Positions 16,626 through 24,657 of a stretch of DNA of 57,026 nucleotides are shown here, piece after piece (positions within the stretch are counted from its first letter, which is position 1; the number at the start of each line of letters is the position of its first letter). Made by a program: the position numbers and the translations under genes. Under the pieces are notes generated by a model. It had not been told where the DNA came from and made no database searches. It was given only the letters and a program-made list of their open reading frames with translations. The stretch comes from Candidatus Scybalocola fimicaballi. GTDB taxonomy: Bacteria; Bacteroidota; Bacteroidia; Bacteroidales; Paludibacteraceae. The stretch covers positions 3,103 to 60,128 of the forward strand of contig DCIP01000070.1 in assembly GCA_002317115.1 (NCBI GenBank), given 5' to 3'.

Positions 16626-18188
16626 TTATTTGACATAGCATTTAGAGACACTACCGTCTTCTCCAACTATGATATTTATGCCCTTCTGCAAACGAGGCTG
16701 AAGCATTCCGCTCATCGAATAGATTCTCAACGGAGACTGGATACATGTCGGCGTCGTGTAAGCCGATGACACAGGAGCAACGACCTGTTTGTCACCTGTC
16801 TCTACAGGTATCTCCTCAAGCATCTCAGAACGGAAATATTCAATATTCTCGGGTTGTACGCCAATACTTATGAAGTAGTTGTAGAAGCATTGGGCAAGGT
16901 CGTCTTCTGGTCCAAAACTTTTTATATAAGGGATCAGCGACGCGAATGTACCACTTTCCTCTCCATCGAATGAACGTGGACGAGTATGGTCTGCGAATGA
17001 AGACATTTCGTAATCACGGCATAGGTCAACCTCTGTCATTCCCAACAAACCTCCGATAAGGAACGAGAACGTGCCGCAACGGTCACAGCCTATCTGACAA
17101 TGCCAGTCGACGCTACGATCTTCTCGCATACGTGCTATTATCCAATTAAAATCTTTAAGATAAGTAGCTCCATGCTTAGACAAGGCACTAAAATAGTAGC
17201 CATTGTTATAACTTACAAACTTCACATCTTGGCCAAGCGTCGAAATATATTGTTTGACACCTCTCAAATCAAGTTCAGCAGTGACATTAAGATTATTCTT
17301 AAAATCATTGATACCCCACGGTGTCACCTCATCCAAATTGCCGCTTCTGAACAGTTTGCCATAACGAATACGAGTGCCAAACTGCGTCTTCCAACCGCCA
17401 AAATCACGCACATTGCGACAGCCATCCACATTAATCATTCTCACCTGGCCGACGGTGCGGAATTCACCACGCGTCTTCTCAACCACGCTTGAATCAGAAA
17501 GAATCTCCTCCACCTTGTAATAATAATACTTGGATGGCAACAGATTATAGATAGTGCAGGAAGAAGCGTCAAGAGACTTTGGGTTATAAGTATAGCCGCC
17601 CATAAACACCTCATTCTCACTCACCGTTATGCGAATCTCCGCAATCTCATAAGTAGAGTCGCTTGGCGTCCAAGTCACCAGCTTTCCATTTGGAATATCA
17701 CGACGCTTAGAATAGAATTCCGGCGTCGTATATTTCATCACAACAGAAGAATCATAGTCTGACACAAAGAAATAAGTGCTGTCTGCCATGTAAGCAGCCA
17801 CAGCCGGATTTTCTATATTGACAATCTCAATCGTATCTACCGGAATTGGAATAATTGTATCTGGATTGACGGGAGAAATCGTGTCCACAGGAATTGTGTC
17901 CAACGGTAGCGTGTCGACTATGATTGAATCCAAAGGCAGTGAATCCAAAGGCAGTGAATCCATTGGTAGTGTGTCGACTGGGATTGTGTCCAACGGAAGT
18001 GAATCCATTGGAAGTGTATCGACTGGTATTGAATCCAACGGCAGTGAATCTAAAGGAAGGCTATCCAATGAAACCGAATCCTCAGGAATAGAATCCTTAG
18101 GAAAAGTATCAATCGGAGGCGTCACTTCATTTTGGGACCAAACCAGACCAACAATAAAAAAGAATGCAATAAGAATTCTAAATTTCAT
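16626..18188 (-). CDS. Secreted tyrosine-phosphatase-like protein with pentapeptide repeat
   Basis: This 520-residue exported protein starts with a signal peptide (MKFRILIAFFFIVGLVWSQ). Residues 26-103 are a tandem of xDSLP/xDTIP pentapeptides, probably an extended Pro/Asp spacer. Residues ~130-250 look like an FN3-type beta domain, and ~255-440 a tyrosine-phosphatase domain of the Y_phosphatase3 kind (DGCRNVRDFGGW, GKLFRSGNLDEVT). The P-loop reads HCQIGCDRCG: C364-x5-R370 is intact, but Cys replaces the usual Ser/Thr after Arg. The last ~35 residues (RIYSMSGMLQPRLQKGINI) resemble a type IX secretion C-terminal signal. It would act on phosphoproteins or phospholipids outside the cell. It is a single gene, convergent with the heme operon. 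Confidence 0.82.
   Translation of the reverse strand: MKFRILIAFFFIVGLVWSQNEVTPPIDTFPKDSIPEDSVSLDSLPLDSLPLDSIPVDTLPMDSLPLDTIPVDTLPMDSLPLDSLPLDSIIVDTLPLDTIPVDTISPVNPDTIIPIPVDTIEIVNIENPAVAAYMADSTYFFVSDYDSSVVMKYTTPEFYSKRRDIPNGKLVTWTPSDSTYEIAEIRITVSENEVFMGGYTYNPKSLDASSCTIYNLLPSKYYYYKVEEILSDSSVVEKTRGEFRTVGQVRMINVDGCRNVRDFGGWKTQFGTRIRYGKLFRSGNLDEVTPWGINDFKNNLNVTAELDLRGVKQYISTLGQDVKFVSYNNGYYFSALSKHGATYLKDFNWIIARMREDRSVDWHCQIGCDRCGTFSFLIGGLLGMTEVDLCRDYEMSSFADHTRPRSFDGEESGTFASLIPYIKSFGPEDDLAQCFYNYFISIGVQPENIEYFRSEMLEEIPVETGDKQVVAPVSSAYTTPTCIQSPLRIYSMSGMLQPRLQKGINIIVGEDGSVSKCYVK
17880..18113 (-). repeat. 15-bp tandem repeat encoding DS[LI]P[LVM] pentapeptides
   Basis: About 15 imperfect 15-bp units (of the type GAATCCAAAGGCAGT on the plus strand) encode the Asp/Ser/Pro stalk of the phosphatase-like protein. 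Unit number is likely to vary by slippage. Confidence 0.8.
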
Positions 18189-18229
18189 TTCTAAACTCTA
18201 AAGTATTCTATTGTAATAAATCACGTCCG

Positions 18230-18237
18230 CAAAAATA
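18230..18237 (-). promoter_or_regulatory. -7 box of the phosphatase-like gene
   Basis: TATTTTTG on the minus strand lies 42 bp before the ATG and fits TAnnTTTG; a TTG 22 bp upstream is a loose -33 element. Confidence 0.4.
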
Positions 18238-18400
18238 CAGTATTTTGTCATGTATAACACAATAAAACTGACAAATCATTCAAATAATTGCATATATACA
18301 GTATATTTGAGTATTTTTGTTTGAGAAATTAAGTGGGGCAACAGACTCTACCAAACTTGATTGCAGACAAACATATCAAAAAAGCAAGACCGCAACAATA

Positions 18401-20125
18401 ATGAATAAATTCACCATACAGCAACTCCAGCAGATGCGCGAATCCGAAGACCGCGTTGAGTTCAAGGCGGGCGAAGGAGGCAACGTTTCCTACGATGGTC
18501 GAGGCAAGACCAATCCAAAAGATCGTCGTCGCTGCATACTTGGCTATGTCATAGCCCTTTGTAACGAAGGAGGCGGTCGCTTGGTCATAGGTATGCATGA
18601 CAACTATCCGCATCGTGTTACTGGTACTCGCCAGGCACAAGATGCTATCGGGCAGCTGGAGTCGGATATCTATCGCGACACGACCATTCGTCCAGAGATA
18701 TACGAACTCTATGATGAAGAGAACCGTCGTGTGTTGGTGATTGAGGTTCCATCACGCCCTATTGGTAAAGTCTTCAAGTTTGAGGACGTACCTTTGATGC
18801 GTGTTGGCGAAGAACTCAAGCCAATGTCCGATGCCATGTATCTCAAGATTCTACAGGAGTCAGAACCTGACTTCTCTGAGAAGATCTGTGAAGGACTTAC
18901 CCTTGAAGACCTTGATGAAGAGGCCATCCGTGTGATGAAACAAGGCTATGCTCAACGTTGGAACAAACCAGAATTCGTAAGCACACCAACTTTGCAAGTG
19001 CTCCATGATTTCGCCCTCATGAATAAGGATGGTCAGCTGACCAATGCTGCCCTTATCCTTCTTGGCAAGTCGGAAGCTATTCACAAGCATTTGTATTGCA
19101 ACCGAGTGACTGTTGAGTACCGCCTATATCACTCTATGATAGAATACACTGCACGTCAGGAATTCCAAGAACCACTTGTGCTGATGGTAGATTCTGTGTG
19201 GAACTACATCAACCAACCAGCAAGCAACCCATTACAACACTACAATGACGGTTTCCGTATTGGAGACATTCCTGCGTTTAATCGAGAAGTAGTACGAGAG
19301 GCAATCCTCAATGCCTGTTGCCATCGCGTGATGTATATCCAGAGCGATGTGGTTATCAAACAGTACCCCGACCAACTTATCATCACCAATGCTGGAGGTT
19401 TCCCAGTTGGTGTTGATGTTGACAATATCCTTACGGTCAACAGTATGCCACGTTGCAAACTCATCACCGAGGTATTGCAGAAAGCAGGATTCATCGAGAA
19501 GAGCGGACAGGGCGTTGATAAGATGTTCTACCATTGCCTGATGGATGGCAAACGTCTGCCAGATTATTCATTGACAGACGATTGGCAGGTATGCTTACGA
19601 CTCCCTGGCGAAATCAAGTACCCAGCCTTCATGCTCTATGCACGAGAGTTGCAGAACTCCAGACCTGCAAACAACAAACTCAACGTATTTGACCTTCTCG
19701 CCCTCTTCCGTGCTTCACAAGGCGAAAGTCAACGCCATACAGATGATGTAACACTACGCAAACTTATCGGCGAAGGATTACTCATCTCAGCACAAGATGG
19801 CTACAATCTTTCAGAGAGGTATTATGAGATCGCCAAGAATGTCGGAACTGTCGAAAATACTCAGAAGAATGACACGGTAAATGTCCCTGTAAATGATACG
19901 GTAGAACTATCGCAACTTACTGAAAGACAGAAGAAAATTTATCACATCATAAAAGACGGTACGATAAATGGCACGATAAATGACACGATAAATGCGCAAA
20001 CATTGTCTGAAGCATTAGGTGCAAGTGTTACAACTATCAAACGAGATCTCTACGTCCTCCGAGATCAGAATCTCATTAAGTATGTGGGAAGCAATAAGAC
20101 AGGTCATTGGGAGATTAATAATTAA
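18401..20125 (+). CDS. Schlafen-AlbA / HATPase_c regulator with winged helix
   Basis: This 574-residue protein begins with an AlbA_2 (Schlafen-like) nucleic-acid-binding domain: RVEFKAGEGGN, then ILGYVIALCNEGGGRLVIGM, residues ~15-130. A GHKL-type ATPase module (HATPase_c_4) follows at ~290-400 (REAILNACCHRVMY, ITNAGGFPVGVDVDN, GQGVDKMFYHC), and a winged helix ends the protein (LSEALGASVTTIKRDLYVL). Such proteins are common beside restriction and other defence genes and probably control them, but no target is known here. A DTVNVPV/DGTINGTINDTINA linker precedes the winged helix and is encoded by a 12-bp tandem repeat. I use the ATG at 18401 because the reading upstream of it looks non-coding. 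A deleted second copy lies at 29031. Confidence 0.8.
   Translation: MNKFTIQQLQQMRESEDRVEFKAGEGGNVSYDGRGKTNPKDRRRCILGYVIALCNEGGGRLVIGMHDNYPHRVTGTRQAQDAIGQLESDIYRDTTIRPEIYELYDEENRRVLVIEVPSRPIGKVFKFEDVPLMRVGEELKPMSDAMYLKILQESEPDFSEKICEGLTLEDLDEEAIRVMKQGYAQRWNKPEFVSTPTLQVLHDFALMNKDGQLTNAALILLGKSEAIHKHLYCNRVTVEYRLYHSMIEYTARQEFQEPLVLMVDSVWNYINQPASNPLQHYNDGFRIGDIPAFNREVVREAILNACCHRVMYIQSDVVIKQYPDQLIITNAGGFPVGVDVDNILTVNSMPRCKLITEVLQKAGFIEKSGQGVDKMFYHCLMDGKRLPDYSLTDDWQVCLRLPGEIKYPAFMLYARELQNSRPANNKLNVFDLLALFRASQGESQRHTDDVTLRKLIGEGLLISAQDGYNLSERYYEIAKNVGTVENTQKNDTVNVPVNDTVELSQLTERQKKIYHIIKDGTINGTINDTINAQTLSEALGASVTTIKRDLYVLRDQNLIKYVGSNKTGHWEINN
19316..19549 (+). repeat. 234-bp direct repeat, left copy
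   Basis: This part of the AlbA/HATPase gene matches 29031-29264 nearly base for base (offset 9715). With the right copy it brackets the restriction/helicase/Fic genes. Confidence 0.85.
19961..19996 (+). repeat. 12-bp tandem repeat, three units
   Basis: Three units of ACGATAAATGRC encode TINGTINDTINA in the linker before the winged helix. It is in frame, so changes in unit number would alter only linker length. Confidence 0.75.
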
Positions 20126-20217
20126 GAGATGCATAAATGACAATTGTAAATATTATCATTTTACAGTGAACTCATGGAGGTTTCAAACGATATAGAAAAC
20201 AAAAGTAAAATCAAAAT

Positions 20218-22875
20218 ATGATTACAAAGGACAATCTAAGAGATTTACTTACCTGTCTAGGATTTCAATCAACAGATAGTGTTCAAGATGAAATGTGCAT
20301 TCATTTTGAGAAAACTAATTGTAGCATTACTGTTGACTTCACAAATGAAAAGATACTATATCCAGAGGAAATTGAGGCAGATAGAGATACAACAAAGAAC
20401 TTCTCCGCCAACGAAAATTTCGTCGTCTTAGAATGTGTCGTTGGTTTACTTGCTCAAGGGTATAAACCTGAAAACATTGTGTTAGAGCCTAAGACTCCTG
20501 GAGGTCGTGAGGATTCCCATTTCTATTGTGATATTCTGATTCGCGATAATGATAAACGTCCATACATGCTTATTGAATGTAAGACAATGGACGGCAAGGA
20601 GGATGATGAATTTAATAAGGCTTGGAAGAAGACGTTGCAGGATGGTGGCCAGCTTTTCAACTACTACAACACTTATCGACAGGCCCAATATCTTGCTCTC
20701 TACGCATCAGACATTGTTGAAGGTGAGCCACGTTGTAATTATCGCTTGATTACCATGACTGACAACAAGGATTATCTTGAATCTAATCCAAAATTGCTCA
20801 GTTTCGAAAAAGTCGCCCATGACAATGGTACAAGAGACGATTTCTTCCGAGTATGGAAAGAGACCTATGGACAAGATTATGCCACAAATGGAGCCTTTGA
20901 AGTTGATGAGGTTCCTGCTTTTGGTGTGACTAAAAAGAAGATGACCATTGACGATTTGATTATTGTTGACGGTCAGGATATCCAACGTAAATATCATCAG
21001 TTTGCGCAAATACTTCGCCAATACAATGTGGCAAGTCACGAAAATGCTTTTGATAAGTTGGTAAACCTTTTCCTGGTCAAAGTTGTGGATGAAGTCCGCA
21101 ATCCTCTTGATTTGCAATTCCTTTGGAAGGGTGCAGCATACGATGATTATTACAGCTTCCAAGACCGCCTTCAACGACTCTACCAAATTGGAATGAAGGA
21201 CTACCTTGGAGAGGATGTTACTTATATTGACAATGCAAGTATCGAGAATGCATTTCGCATGCAGCGTAATGACCCTGATGCAATTAAAGATACAATTCTT
21301 GAATATTTCCGCCAGTTGAAGTTCTATAGTAATAGCGACTTCGGCTTTCTTGATGTGCATAACAAACAGCTTTTTATTCAAAACGCAGTCATCTTGAAAG
21401 CCATGGTAGAGATGCTTCAAGATATGCGCCTTAAAACAAATAAGCAGAATCAGTTCCTTGGTGACTTGTTTGAGGGCTTCCTTGACCAAGGTGTCAAGCA
21501 GAATGAAGGTCAGTTCTTTACTCCGACTCCTATTACTCGTTTTATGGTCAGCTCTTTGCCTTTGGAGAAAATAATCAGCGAATCCACAGACATTCCAAAG
21601 GCAATAGACTATGCTTGCGGCGCAGGTCACTTCTTGAATGAGTATGCATCACAGATAAAACCATTTGTAGAAAAGTACAAGGGAGCGCAGTCTTTGCCAG
21701 ACTACTACAAACAGATTTATGGCATTGAAAAAGAGTATCGTCTTTCCAAGGTGTCAAAAGTATCTTCATTTATGTATGGTCAAGATGGTATTCAAATTGT
21801 TTATGGTGATGCACTTGTACCTCATGACCAAATCAAGGATGGAGAATATAAAGTGCTTGTCGCTAACCCACCTTATAGTGTAACAGGATTCCTTGCCACG
21901 CTCACAAAAGAAGAACGTGGCGCATACGTTTTGAGTGAAGAGATAGATGGCAAACAATTGGAAACCAACAATAGTATTGAGGCTTTCTTCATAGAGCGAG
22001 CAAAACAGATGCTTGCTCCTGAAGGTGTAGCTACCATCATTTTGCCTTCAAGTATTCTCTCCAACAGCGCCAATATTTACATCAGGACTCGTGAAATAAT
22101 TCTCAAATACTTTGATATTGTCGCTATCTCTGAATTTGGAAGTGGCACATTCGGCAAGACAGGAACCAATACTGTGGTTCTATTCCTCCGTCGCAAAAAA
22201 TCAGAGCCTGAACTTGCCGTACATTATCGTAATCGTGTAAATGCATGGTTTAGCAATAATCATGGGCAAGATCATCGCTACGATGATGCCGATGTTATCG
22301 AAATATATGCTAACCATATCGGCATATCATATGACGAGTATAAAACTCTACTTGATGGCGCACCTTCTAAGGCCTTGATGCAAACAGAGATATTTGCTGC
22401 ATATTACAATACATTCTCTGATGATACCGAAGCCAAGAGAATTAAGAAGAAGAAGGTGAATACTCGCTATACGCAAGCTCAAAAGGATGCCGAATTGCAA
22501 AAACATATCCTTGATAGCATTCGAGCAATAGAGATGGATAAGTTGTACTACTTCATGCTCTGCGAGAGCAATCCTCAGCCAGTTCTTGTCATGAAGTCTC
22601 CTACAAAGACTGCTGATACAAAGAAGTTCCTGGGCTATGAATGGAGTAATCGCAAGGGAAGCGAAGGCATTAAGTACCTTGGCGCTATTGTCGATGAAGA
22701 GAATAATGACATATCAGCTAATAAGGGAATATCACAAATTCAAACTCCACTCTTTGACCCTCAAAATTTAGAAAATGAAGAGAAGATAAATACATTGATC
22801 CGCAAGAACTTCCTTGGGGAAGATGTGGAAGTACCAGAAGAAGTCTCTGAATATGTCGATTCTTATCAACTATAG
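20218..22875 (+). CDS. Nuclease-N6-adenine methyltransferase fusion (BcgI-like RM subunit)
   Basis: This 885-residue protein joins restriction and modification. Residues ~60-165 carry a PD-(D/E)XK nuclease signature: D105 (CDILIRD), E120-C-K122 (MLIECKT), then QLFNY (145-149), the QxxxY motif of type I HsdR nucleases. Residues ~400-720 are a type I-like N6-adenine methyltransferase: EGQFFTPTPITRFMV, motif I DYACGAGHFLNE (~464) and catalytic NPPY (~550). A C-terminal helical part follows. Such fusions with a separate specificity subunit are known from BcgI-type enzymes, which are shorter (~640 residues). It should methylate and cut DNA at a site chosen by the next gene, which starts 3 bp after its stop. 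There is no translocase domain in this protein; a separate helicase is encoded downstream. Confidence 0.85.
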   Translation: MITKDNLRDLLTCLGFQSTDSVQDEMCIHFEKTNCSITVDFTNEKILYPEEIEADRDTTKNFSANENFVVLECVVGLLAQGYKPENIVLEPKTPGGREDSHFYCDILIRDNDKRPYMLIECKTMDGKEDDEFNKAWKKTLQDGGQLFNYYNTYRQAQYLALYASDIVEGEPRCNYRLITMTDNKDYLESNPKLLSFEKVAHDNGTRDDFFRVWKETYGQDYATNGAFEVDEVPAFGVTKKKMTIDDLIIVDGQDIQRKYHQFAQILRQYNVASHENAFDKLVNLFLVKVVDEVRNPLDLQFLWKGAAYDDYYSFQDRLQRLYQIGMKDYLGEDVTYIDNASIENAFRMQRNDPDAIKDTILEYFRQLKFYSNSDFGFLDVHNKQLFIQNAVILKAMVEMLQDMRLKTNKQNQFLGDLFEGFLDQGVKQNEGQFFTPTPITRFMVSSLPLEKIISESTDIPKAIDYACGAGHFLNEYASQIKPFVEKYKGAQSLPDYYKQIYGIEKEYRLSKVSKVSSFMYGQDGIQIVYGDALVPHDQIKDGEYKVLVANPPYSVTGFLATLTKEERGAYVLSEEIDGKQLETNNSIEAFFIERAKQMLAPEGVATIILPSSILSNSANIYIRTREIILKYFDIVAISEFGSGTFGKTGTNTVVLFLRRKKSEPELAVHYRNRVNAWFSNNHGQDHRYDDADVIEIYANHIGISYDEYKTLLDGAPSKALMQTEIFAAYYNTFSDDTEAKRIKKKKVNTRYTQAQKDAELQKHILDSIRAIEMDKLYYFMLCESNPQPVLVMKSPTKTADTKKFLGYEWSNRKGSEGIKYLGAIVDEENNDISANKGISQIQTPLFDPQNLENEEKINTLIRKNFLGEDVEVPEEVSEYVDSYQL

Positions 22876-22878
22876 GAT

Positions 22879-23475
22879 ATGCTTGACTTTAAGCGGGTTG
22901 ATTTTGATAAGGCCATTAAGACTACACCGATTTTGGTATTTCCGAGAGTAGAATGCAAAGAGGGTACTGCTACAGAAAAGTTGTCTGTCGTAGCACCTTA
23001 TGTTACTACCAGCATAAAAATGAGTGATATTTCTGTTGATGACTATATTTCAACTGACAATATGCTACAGAATCGAGCAGGAGTTGTTACTTATGAAGGT
23101 ACGCCTAACATTGATTCAATAACGCAATTCAAAAAGGGTGATATACTCGTCTCAAACATCCGTCCATATCTCAAAAAGATTTGGATGGCAGATCGTAATG
23201 GAGGATGTTCTAAAGATGTTCTCGTCTTCAGAAACACAAAACCAAAGGTGGTGCTTAATGAGTATCTCAAGAGCATCATGTCTACTGATACGTTCTTTGA
23301 TTATATGATGGTAGGAAAGAAAGGTGTCAAGATGCCTCGAGGCGACAAGAAAATCATTCCAAACTTTGAGATTCCTGTTCCACCTCTTGATATTCAAAAG
23401 AAAATTGCTGAGGAATGTGAACTTTCTAATGCTTTTTCTGCAAAGCAATTAATACTTGATAAATATCTTAAATAA
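22879..23475 (+). CDS. Single-TRD restriction specificity (S) subunit
   Basis: This 198-residue protein has one target-recognition domain of the HsdS kind. The signs are FKKGDILVSNIRPYLKKIW, the KDVLVFR segment and the closing motif IPVPPLDIQKKIAEEC, which leads into the conserved coiled-coil helix. Normal S subunits have two TRDs and ~400 residues, so this one is half-size and may act as a dimer. It may also be a truncated remnant, since the next reading frame is itself a stub. It follows the fusion enzyme by 3 bp and would direct it to its sequence. Its stop codon overlaps the next ATG (TAATG). Confidence 0.85.
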   Translation: MLDFKRVDFDKAIKTTPILVFPRVECKEGTATEKLSVVAPYVTTSIKMSDISVDDYISTDNMLQNRAGVVTYEGTPNIDSITQFKKGDILVSNIRPYLKKIWMADRNGGCSKDVLVFRNTKPKVVLNEYLKSIMSTDTFFDYMMVGKKGVKMPRGDKKIIPNFEIPVPPLDIQKKIAEECELSNAFSAKQLILDKYLK

Positions 23476-23567
23476 TGGCACAAGAATTCAAAAGCTATTT
23501 CCGTACCGACGGCGAGAATGAAGGTTCTAAATGCCATTTTTCTGCTCATGTTAATGATATAGCCTAA
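23475..23567 (+). pseudogene. N-terminal stub of a radical-SAM (SPL-like) protein
   Basis: This 30-residue reading frame, MAQEFKSYFRTDGENEGSKC and ten more residues, starts on the S-subunit stop codon. As I remember it, it matches the first residues of radical-SAM proteins (MAQEFKSYFKTV.GNEG.KC) that sit in restriction loci of Bacteroidales. Everything after about residue 22, including the CxxxCxxC cluster motif, is absent. It is most likely the remains of a deleted gene rather than a real small protein. Confidence 0.5.
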
Positions 23568-23585
23568 ATAATTAGAATAAGAATC

Positions 23586-24650
23586 ATGAATAAAACAGAA
23601 TACATAAAGTACCTTGAGAAGTACGAAAAAGGATTTACTGGCGCAGAGATCGATGAAGAACGCAAAGAACGTCTCGAACTCTGTGAAGCCATACAGTCAT
23701 TTGACAAGAAACGTCTCCTGAATGCTTCTGAAGCAGACCTTGTTGAAATGATGAAGCCTCTTTGGGCAATCCTCATGTGGGGTAACAGAGAGAAGCATAT
23801 CTTGAAGGTCATAGAAGAGAACGGGCTTGACTATCTGCGAAAGAAACTCGCTAATCTGCTCTATGGTTCTGATGCTTTGGAGACTCGTTGGGATGATTTC
23901 CGTAAGAATGTAAAAGGCATGGGTCCTGCCATCATGAGTGAGCTCTTGTGTAAGACTTATCCTGACCAGTTCATTCTTTGGAATGTGAAAGCTGTTAATG
24001 CGTTCAAAACTCTCAACATCAAAGTTCCTAACTACCATAGCCTTGATGGTGCCTCTTATGTAAGAGTATCAAAGGAGGGAAAAGAATTGATTTCTATTGC
24101 TAAAGAAAGCGGGCACAAAGGTGTAGATGATTTCCTTTCTCTTGACTATTTCTTTTGGAAAGAATTGCAAGAGGTAAAAGATCAACCAGCAGAAAAAGTT
24201 CCAGAAGAGAAGGAGACAAAGGAGCAAAAGGACTTTGTACACAATGATGTCCGTGATAAAATCATGGAGATTGGCGAGTTCCTTGGCTTTGAGTCAAATG
24301 TAGAGGTAACCATTGCAGCTGGTGCTAAAGTTGATGCTGTTTGGCAAGCATCTATTGGCAACATGGGTCGAGTCATCTATGTATTCGAAGTTCAGACATC
24401 AGGAAGCATCGACAGTCTTGTGCTCAACCTCATGAAAGCAAAGACGAACAAAGCTGTACAAGGTATTGTTGCCGTTACGGATGAAGCCCAGATTGAGAAG
24501 ATCAAGAAAGAAATTGCTTCTTTACCACAAATCCGTGACGAAGTAAAGTTTTGGAACTATAAGAACGTGATAACAACACATACCTCACTCACAAGTGCTA
24601 TGGAAAGTATCAACGGCTTAGGACTTGTGCCTGATGGAATGATAAAATAG
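23586..24650 (+). CDS. Nuclease-like EVQ protein of the defence island
   Basis: I do not recognise a named family for this 354-residue protein. Residues ~95-145 (FRKNVKGMGPAIMSELLCKT, FILWNVKAVNAF) look like a helix-hairpin-helix, glycosylase-like DNA-binding unit. After a charged linker (~195-218), residues ~222-330 have the layout of a PD-(D/E)XK nuclease: an acidic residue in AKVDAVW (D250), then YVFEVQ (E268, Q270), followed by a helix and a strand (GIVAVTDE). EVQ instead of EVK is seen in some Mrr-like and other defence nucleases. It lies 7 bp upstream of the helicase, so a two-component helicase-nuclease is likely. Function is inferred. Confidence 0.65.
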   Translation: MNKTEYIKYLEKYEKGFTGAEIDEERKERLELCEAIQSFDKKRLLNASEADLVEMMKPLWAILMWGNREKHILKVIEENGLDYLRKKLANLLYGSDALETRWDDFRKNVKGMGPAIMSELLCKTYPDQFILWNVKAVNAFKTLNIKVPNYHSLDGASYVRVSKEGKELISIAKESGHKGVDDFLSLDYFFWKELQEVKDQPAEKVPEEKETKEQKDFVHNDVRDKIMEIGEFLGFESNVEVTIAAGAKVDAVWQASIGNMGRVIYVFEVQTSGSIDSLVLNLMKAKTNKAVQGIVAVTDEAQIEKIKKEIASLPQIRDEVKFWNYKNVITTHTSLTSAMESINGLGLVPDGMIK

Positions 24651-24657
24651 GTATTAG

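Noticed and set aside
17818..18201. Open frame on the plus strand with SNGSESIGS repeats
   Set aside because: It is the antisense shadow of the 15-bp repeat in the phosphatase-like gene; periodic DNA keeps several frames open.
20707..21630. 307-codon open frame on the minus strand inside the fusion gene
   Set aside because: The sense strand encodes clear nuclease and methyltransferase motifs throughout; the antisense frame has no motif and unusual composition.
20218..23475. Ordinary type I restriction system (hsdM-hsdS-hsdR)
   Set aside because: The methyltransferase carries its own nuclease domain, S has one TRD, and the helicase lacks an HsdR-type N-terminal nuclease.
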